A stretch of DNA of 7,550 nt from Acidobacteriota bacterium (GTDB lineage: Bacteria; Acidobacteriota; Terriglobia; Bryobacterales; JACQDG01): contig JACQDG010000440.1 in assembly GCA_016201185.1 (NCBI GenBank), positions 1 through 7,550 on the forward strand. The letters run 5' to 3'. Positions 5,375-7,550 of the stretch are shown one piece after another. The notes below the pieces were generated by a model. The model saw nothing but the letters and a program-made list of their open reading frames with translations. It had not been told where the DNA came from and ran no database searches. The translations under genes and the position numbers were made by a program. Each line of letters starts with the position of its first letter. Positions within the stretch are counted from its first letter, which is position 1.

Positions 5375-6556
5375 TTAGGCCCGGGTCTTGGCGTCCCGGG
5401 CCTCCTTCCGGACCTCGGCTATTTTTGCCCCGCCGAGCCCGAGCAGTTCCTCGACCACATCGGCCGCCCGCGCCAGGGCCTGCTTCCCGCCGGACAGCTT
5501 CCCAGCCACTTCCGCCAGATCCTGCCGCATCTGGTTGATTCGGGCGGGCTCTTCCAGCAGTCGGCGGGCCTGGCCGGCCAGGTTCTGAGCTGTGAAATCC
5601 GACTGAATCAACTCCGGCACGATTTTGCGTTCGGCCAGAAGGTTCACCATGCTGTAATAGGGCGTACGAACGAACCACTTTCCCAGAAGCCAGGTGGCGG
5701 GCTGCACGCGGTAAAAAATCACCATCGGAGCGCCTAGCAGCGCTGCTTCCACCGTGGCGGTCCCGCTGGCTACCAGCGCCAAGTCGGCGTGGGTCAGCAA
5801 TTCACAAGTTTCGCCCTCTACTATTTTGATCCCCGAGCCGGCGATCCGTGGCGCAAGAAAAGGCTGGCCCGTCGTGGGAGAAGCGGCCAGGACAAAGTTC
5901 ATGGCCCGCCAGGCATTTAACTGCTTTACCGCCTCCAGCAGGATCGGCAGGTGCCTGGCGGCCTCGCCGCGACGGCTTCCAGGGAGGACCGCAATTAAGG
6001 GACGCTCGGCGGCCAGCCGGTGTTTCCGAAAAAATTCGGCTCGCCCGAGAGAAGGGGCCAGGCGCCCGGCCAGCGGGTGGCCGATATATGTCGCCGCCAC
6101 CCCGTGGCGGCGGAAGAAAGCCTCCTCGAAGGGAAAAATGCAAAGTAATCGAGTGACAACGCGCCGCACAAGCCGGATTCGCCAGCCGCGCCAGGCCCAG
6201 ACTTGCGGGGCCACCAGGTAAACAATCGGGATTCCGAGCCGGTGCAGTTTCTTGGCCAGCCGCAGGTGAAAATCGGGCGAATCGGTCAATACGGCTAGCT
6301 GTGGCCGCTCCGCTTCCGCGGCCGCGCAAAGCTTCCGGAATTCCCCGTAGATGCGCGGGACATGCCCCAGCACCTCCACCAGCCCCACCACCGCCAGCCG
6401 CTCGGCCTCCACCACCGGGCGGACGCCGGCGGCACGCAGCTTGGCGCCCGCGCAGCCGAAGAATTCCATCCCCGCCCAGCGCTGCTGCAGTGTTTCCACC
6501 AGCCAGGCGGCGTACTGGTCCCCGGAAGCTTCCCCGGCCGAGACAAGCAGCTTCAT
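5375..6556 (-). CDS. lpxB: Lipid-A-disaccharide synthase LpxB
   Basis: A GT19 glycosyltransferase that joins UDP-2,3-diacylglucosamine to lipid X (2,3-diacylglucosamine 1-phosphate), releasing UDP and forming the lipid A disaccharide on the cytoplasmic face of the inner membrane. The 393 residues are slightly longer than the usual 380 or so, owing to a charged C-terminal tail. Family signatures in order: SAGEASGD at 6-13; TDSPDFHL at 91-98 with the catalytic-type Asp at 95; APQVWAWR at 116-123; YIGHPLAG at 157-164; LPGSRRGE at 191-198; SGTATVEAAL at 264-273; YYSMVNLLA at 300-308 with the conserved Asn at 305. No key residue is missing. The ATG at 6554-6556 follows GAGGTGG. The usual partners lpxD, fabZ and lpxA are not adjacent in this window; the M1-like gene follows instead. 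It is divergent from the 251-residue gene. Confidence 0.97.
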   Translation of the reverse strand: MKLLVSAGEASGDQYAAWLVETLQQRWAGMEFFGCAGAKLRAAGVRPVVEAERLAVVGLVEVLGHVPRIYGEFRKLCAAAEAERPQLAVLTDSPDFHLRLAKKLHRLGIPIVYLVAPQVWAWRGWRIRLVRRVVTRLLCIFPFEEAFFRRHGVAATYIGHPLAGRLAPSLGRAEFFRKHRLAAERPLIAVLPGSRRGEAARHLPILLEAVKQLNAWRAMNFVLAASPTTGQPFLAPRIAGSGIKIVEGETCELLTHADLALVASGTATVEAALLGAPMVIFYRVQPATWLLGKWFVRTPYYSMVNLLAERKIVPELIQSDFTAQNLAGQARRLLEEPARINQMRQDLAEVAGKLSGGKQALARAADVVEELLGLGGAKIAEVRKEARDAKTRA

Positions 6557-6578
6557 TCCACCTCAGTATACGTAAAGG

Positions 6579-6606
6579 AGACAGAAGACAGGAGTCAGAA
6601 GTCTGA
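6579..6606. repeat. Four-copy heptanucleotide tandem repeat
   Basis: Four consecutive 7-base units: AGACAGA, AGACAGG, AGTCAGA and AGTCTGA. They lie in the 80-base gap between lpxB and the 251-residue gene and are strongly purine-biased on the plus strand. They resemble the short heptameric tandem repeats seen between genes in some bacteria, such as the STRR repeats of cyanobacteria. The block lies 23-50 bases upstream of lpxB and 30-58 bases upstream of the other gene, so it overlaps where promoters would be expected. Confidence 0.62.
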
Positions 6607-6636
6607 ACTGTCCTTGTGCTACGATGGCTGTGGATC

Positions 6637-7392
6637 ATGTCGAGTTCCCTGTCTCTCACTTCTCGTCTGACGGTGGAGGTGTTTGCCGAACAGTTCCAGC
6701 GGGAGATGGTCCCGCTCAATAAGTGGTTTTCCTATTTTCCGGCGCTGCCGCTCGAGGACAGCCAGATCCAGCAGCTCGTGCAGGAGCCGGCTGCGGCGTT
6801 GCCCCCCTCTTTGAACGATGTCCTGCCGCCAGTGCGGGTGGTGCTGGCGCCCTACCTGGAGCGGTCCAACAACAAGAGCGGCGATGTGGTGACGTTTGAC
6901 AAGCCCGCCGAGAACCGCCACGTATCCGCCTCCAGCTTCGAGCAGGGCAGCGAGCTGTACTTCTTCCTGGCCGTGAAGGACGTAGAAGTGGCCGATTGCC
7001 ACTACTCCCTCTACAATGGCCTGGCGTCTCTTCTTTACTACCGCATGAAGGACAGCCAGCGGGAGCGTTTCAACCGCCGGTTGCGTGAGGAGCTGGCGAA
7101 CGAAGTCCACGGCGAGGTGGAGGAAAAAAGCTGGCGCCTGAAACAGCAACTGCTGCGCCGCCAGACCAACCTGCTGCGCGACACCAAGCTGCAGCGCGAA
7201 TACATCCGCCAGGCTTTCGAGGACACCGCTACCCTGTACTTGCACGGCCTGTGCTGTGACATCGACGTGGAAACCGGCCCCCGCCAGTTGCCCACCCGCT
7301 ACCTGCGCAAGCGCCTGGAGCTGCTGCGCGAGCTGTTTCCCCCGCCGGAAGGCTTCGCGGTGTTTCCGGAGGAGCTGGGGCGGAGGGAATAG
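6637..7392 (+). CDS. Hypothetical 251-residue cytoplasmic protein, unknown family
   Basis: I do not recognise this protein. It has no signal peptide or membrane segment. The N-terminal half (1-130) is mixed alpha/beta, with a Pro-rich stretch (EPAAALPPSLNDVLPPVRVV, about 50-69) and a hydrophobic strand LYFFLAVKDVEVADCHYSLY at 107-126. Residues 140-200 form long charged helices (ERFNRRLREELANEVHGEVE; KQQLLRRQTNLLRDTKLQRE). A dense segment follows at 202-219 (LHGLCCDIDVETGPRQLP), whose His, paired Cys and acidic residues look conserved in character. The C-terminus ends LFPPPEGFAVFPEEL. The ATG at 6637 is chosen over an in-frame GTG at 6616 because the upstream seven codons add nothing protein-like; the ribosome site is weak either way. 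Its divergent neighbour is lpxB, but no functional link is visible. Confidence 0.78.
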   Translation: MSSSLSLTSRLTVEVFAEQFQREMVPLNKWFSYFPALPLEDSQIQQLVQEPAAALPPSLNDVLPPVRVVLAPYLERSNNKSGDVVTFDKPAENRHVSASSFEQGSELYFFLAVKDVEVADCHYSLYNGLASLLYYRMKDSQRERFNRRLREELANEVHGEVEEKSWRLKQQLLRRQTNLLRDTKLQREYIRQAFEDTATLYLHGLCCDIDVETGPRQLPTRYLRKRLELLRELFPPPEGFAVFPEELGRRE

Positions 7393-7408
7393 CGGTTCCG
7401 CTTCGGCT

Positions 7409-7550
7409 AAGTACTCTGGTTCGGAATTACGGTGACGTATTCTACCAGGAGATCAGGCGGCGCGGGCGAGCAGTCTGCGATTGAGCTTCGCCATAAGGGC
7501 GGCGAGGTGCTTGCGGGTGAAGGTCCACTGAAACGGCGTGGCGATCTGCG
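7409..7550 (-). mobile_element. Possible insertion-sequence end
   Basis: The region holds the transposase C-terminus and a 44-base non-coding flank with an AT-richer stretch (GGTTCGGAATTACGGTGACG near 7418-7437) unlike the GC-rich neighbourhood. GAATTAC and GTATTC (7424-7442) form an imperfect inverted repeat. A TA dinucleotide at 7408-7409 would suit IS630-type insertion at TA, but the other end lies outside the window, so terminal repeats and target duplication cannot be checked. The exact boundary is a guess. Confidence 0.35.
7453..7550 (-). CDS. Transposase C-terminal fragment, IS630-like (tentative)
   Basis: The last 31 codons and TGA stop of a gene entering from the right edge. The peptide begins QIATPFQWTFTRKHLAALMA and ends KLNRRLLARAA. 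The PFxWTFTR-x2-L pattern near the end, followed by a basic amphipathic helix, is what I associate with the C-termini of IS630-type DDE transposases. The fragment is too short for the catalytic DDE residues, so the family is tentative. Whether the gene is intact cannot be seen. Confidence 0.5.
   Translation of the reverse strand, partial: QIATPFQWTFTRKHLAALMAKLNRRLLARAA

Noticed and set aside
4204..5538. A 444-codon plus-strand open frame
   Set aside because: It lies wholly antisense to the M1-like gene and the end of lpxB, both of which show clear family motifs. Its His/Gly/Arg-rich translation is typical of a GC-rich shadow frame.
6565..6570. TATACT on the minus strand as the lpxB -10 box
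   Set aside because: Only 8 bases before the lpxB ATG, so the transcript would start at or next to the start codon. No -35 is found at the right distance.
5802..6719. A 305-codon minus-strand open frame
   Set aside because: Overlaps lpxB in another frame on the same strand and runs into the 251-residue gene. The translation is Arg/Gly/Pro-rich with no motif, so it is a shadow.
1..7550. tRNA, rRNA, CRISPR array, toxin-antitoxin pair or phage genes
   Set aside because: I looked for these on both strands and saw no cloverleaf, spaced direct repeats or matching gene products.

Overview
This is a GC-rich bacterial chromosomal segment. The lipid A gene lpxB marks a Gram-negative outer membrane. 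The mix of an exported PEGA-domain protein, a degenerate M1-peptidase/TPR protein, an FmdB-type zinc ribbon and several small conserved-looking orphans suggests Acidobacteriota, possibly the Bryobacterales/Solibacter side. That placement is inference from gene style, not a search. Genes are densely packed on both strands and no gap exceeds about 140 bases. I see no rRNA, tRNA or CRISPR.

Left part (1-1496). Two minus-strand genes form a probable operon: a secreted PEGA-domain protein with a Pro/Ser/Ala-rich 15-residue repeat linker (541-1380), then a probably exported nucleoside hydrolase (1-520) that runs off the left edge. They are transcribed away from an AT-rich divergent promoter region around 1441-1475.

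Middle part (1497-3374). Five small genes alternate in orientation: a membrane protein with a cytosolic zinc-ribbon-like tail (+), an FmdB-family zinc ribbon protein (-), a 117-residue orphan (+), a 51-residue CxxC micro-protein (-) whose stop codon overlaps that of its convergent neighbour, and an 82-residue orphan (+). Three of the five carry Cys pairs typical of small zinc ribbons.

Right part (3382-7550). A minus-strand pair consists of lpxB (5375-6556) followed 13 bases later by an exported M1-aminopeptidase-like protein with C-terminal TPRs (3382-5361). At the expected M1 positions this protein has lost two zinc ligands, the catalytic Tyr and the exopeptidase Glu, so it is probably a pseudo-peptidase. 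Divergent from lpxB, across an intergenic heptanucleotide repeat, lies a 251-residue protein of unknown function (6637-7392). The right edge holds the last 31 codons of a probable transposase, marking an insertion-sequence end.

Most of the window reads as ordinary core and lineage-specific genes. I do not see a defence island or a clear new multi-gene system. The most notable items are the pseudo-peptidase, the micro-protein missed by length cut-offs, and the unknown 251-residue protein.
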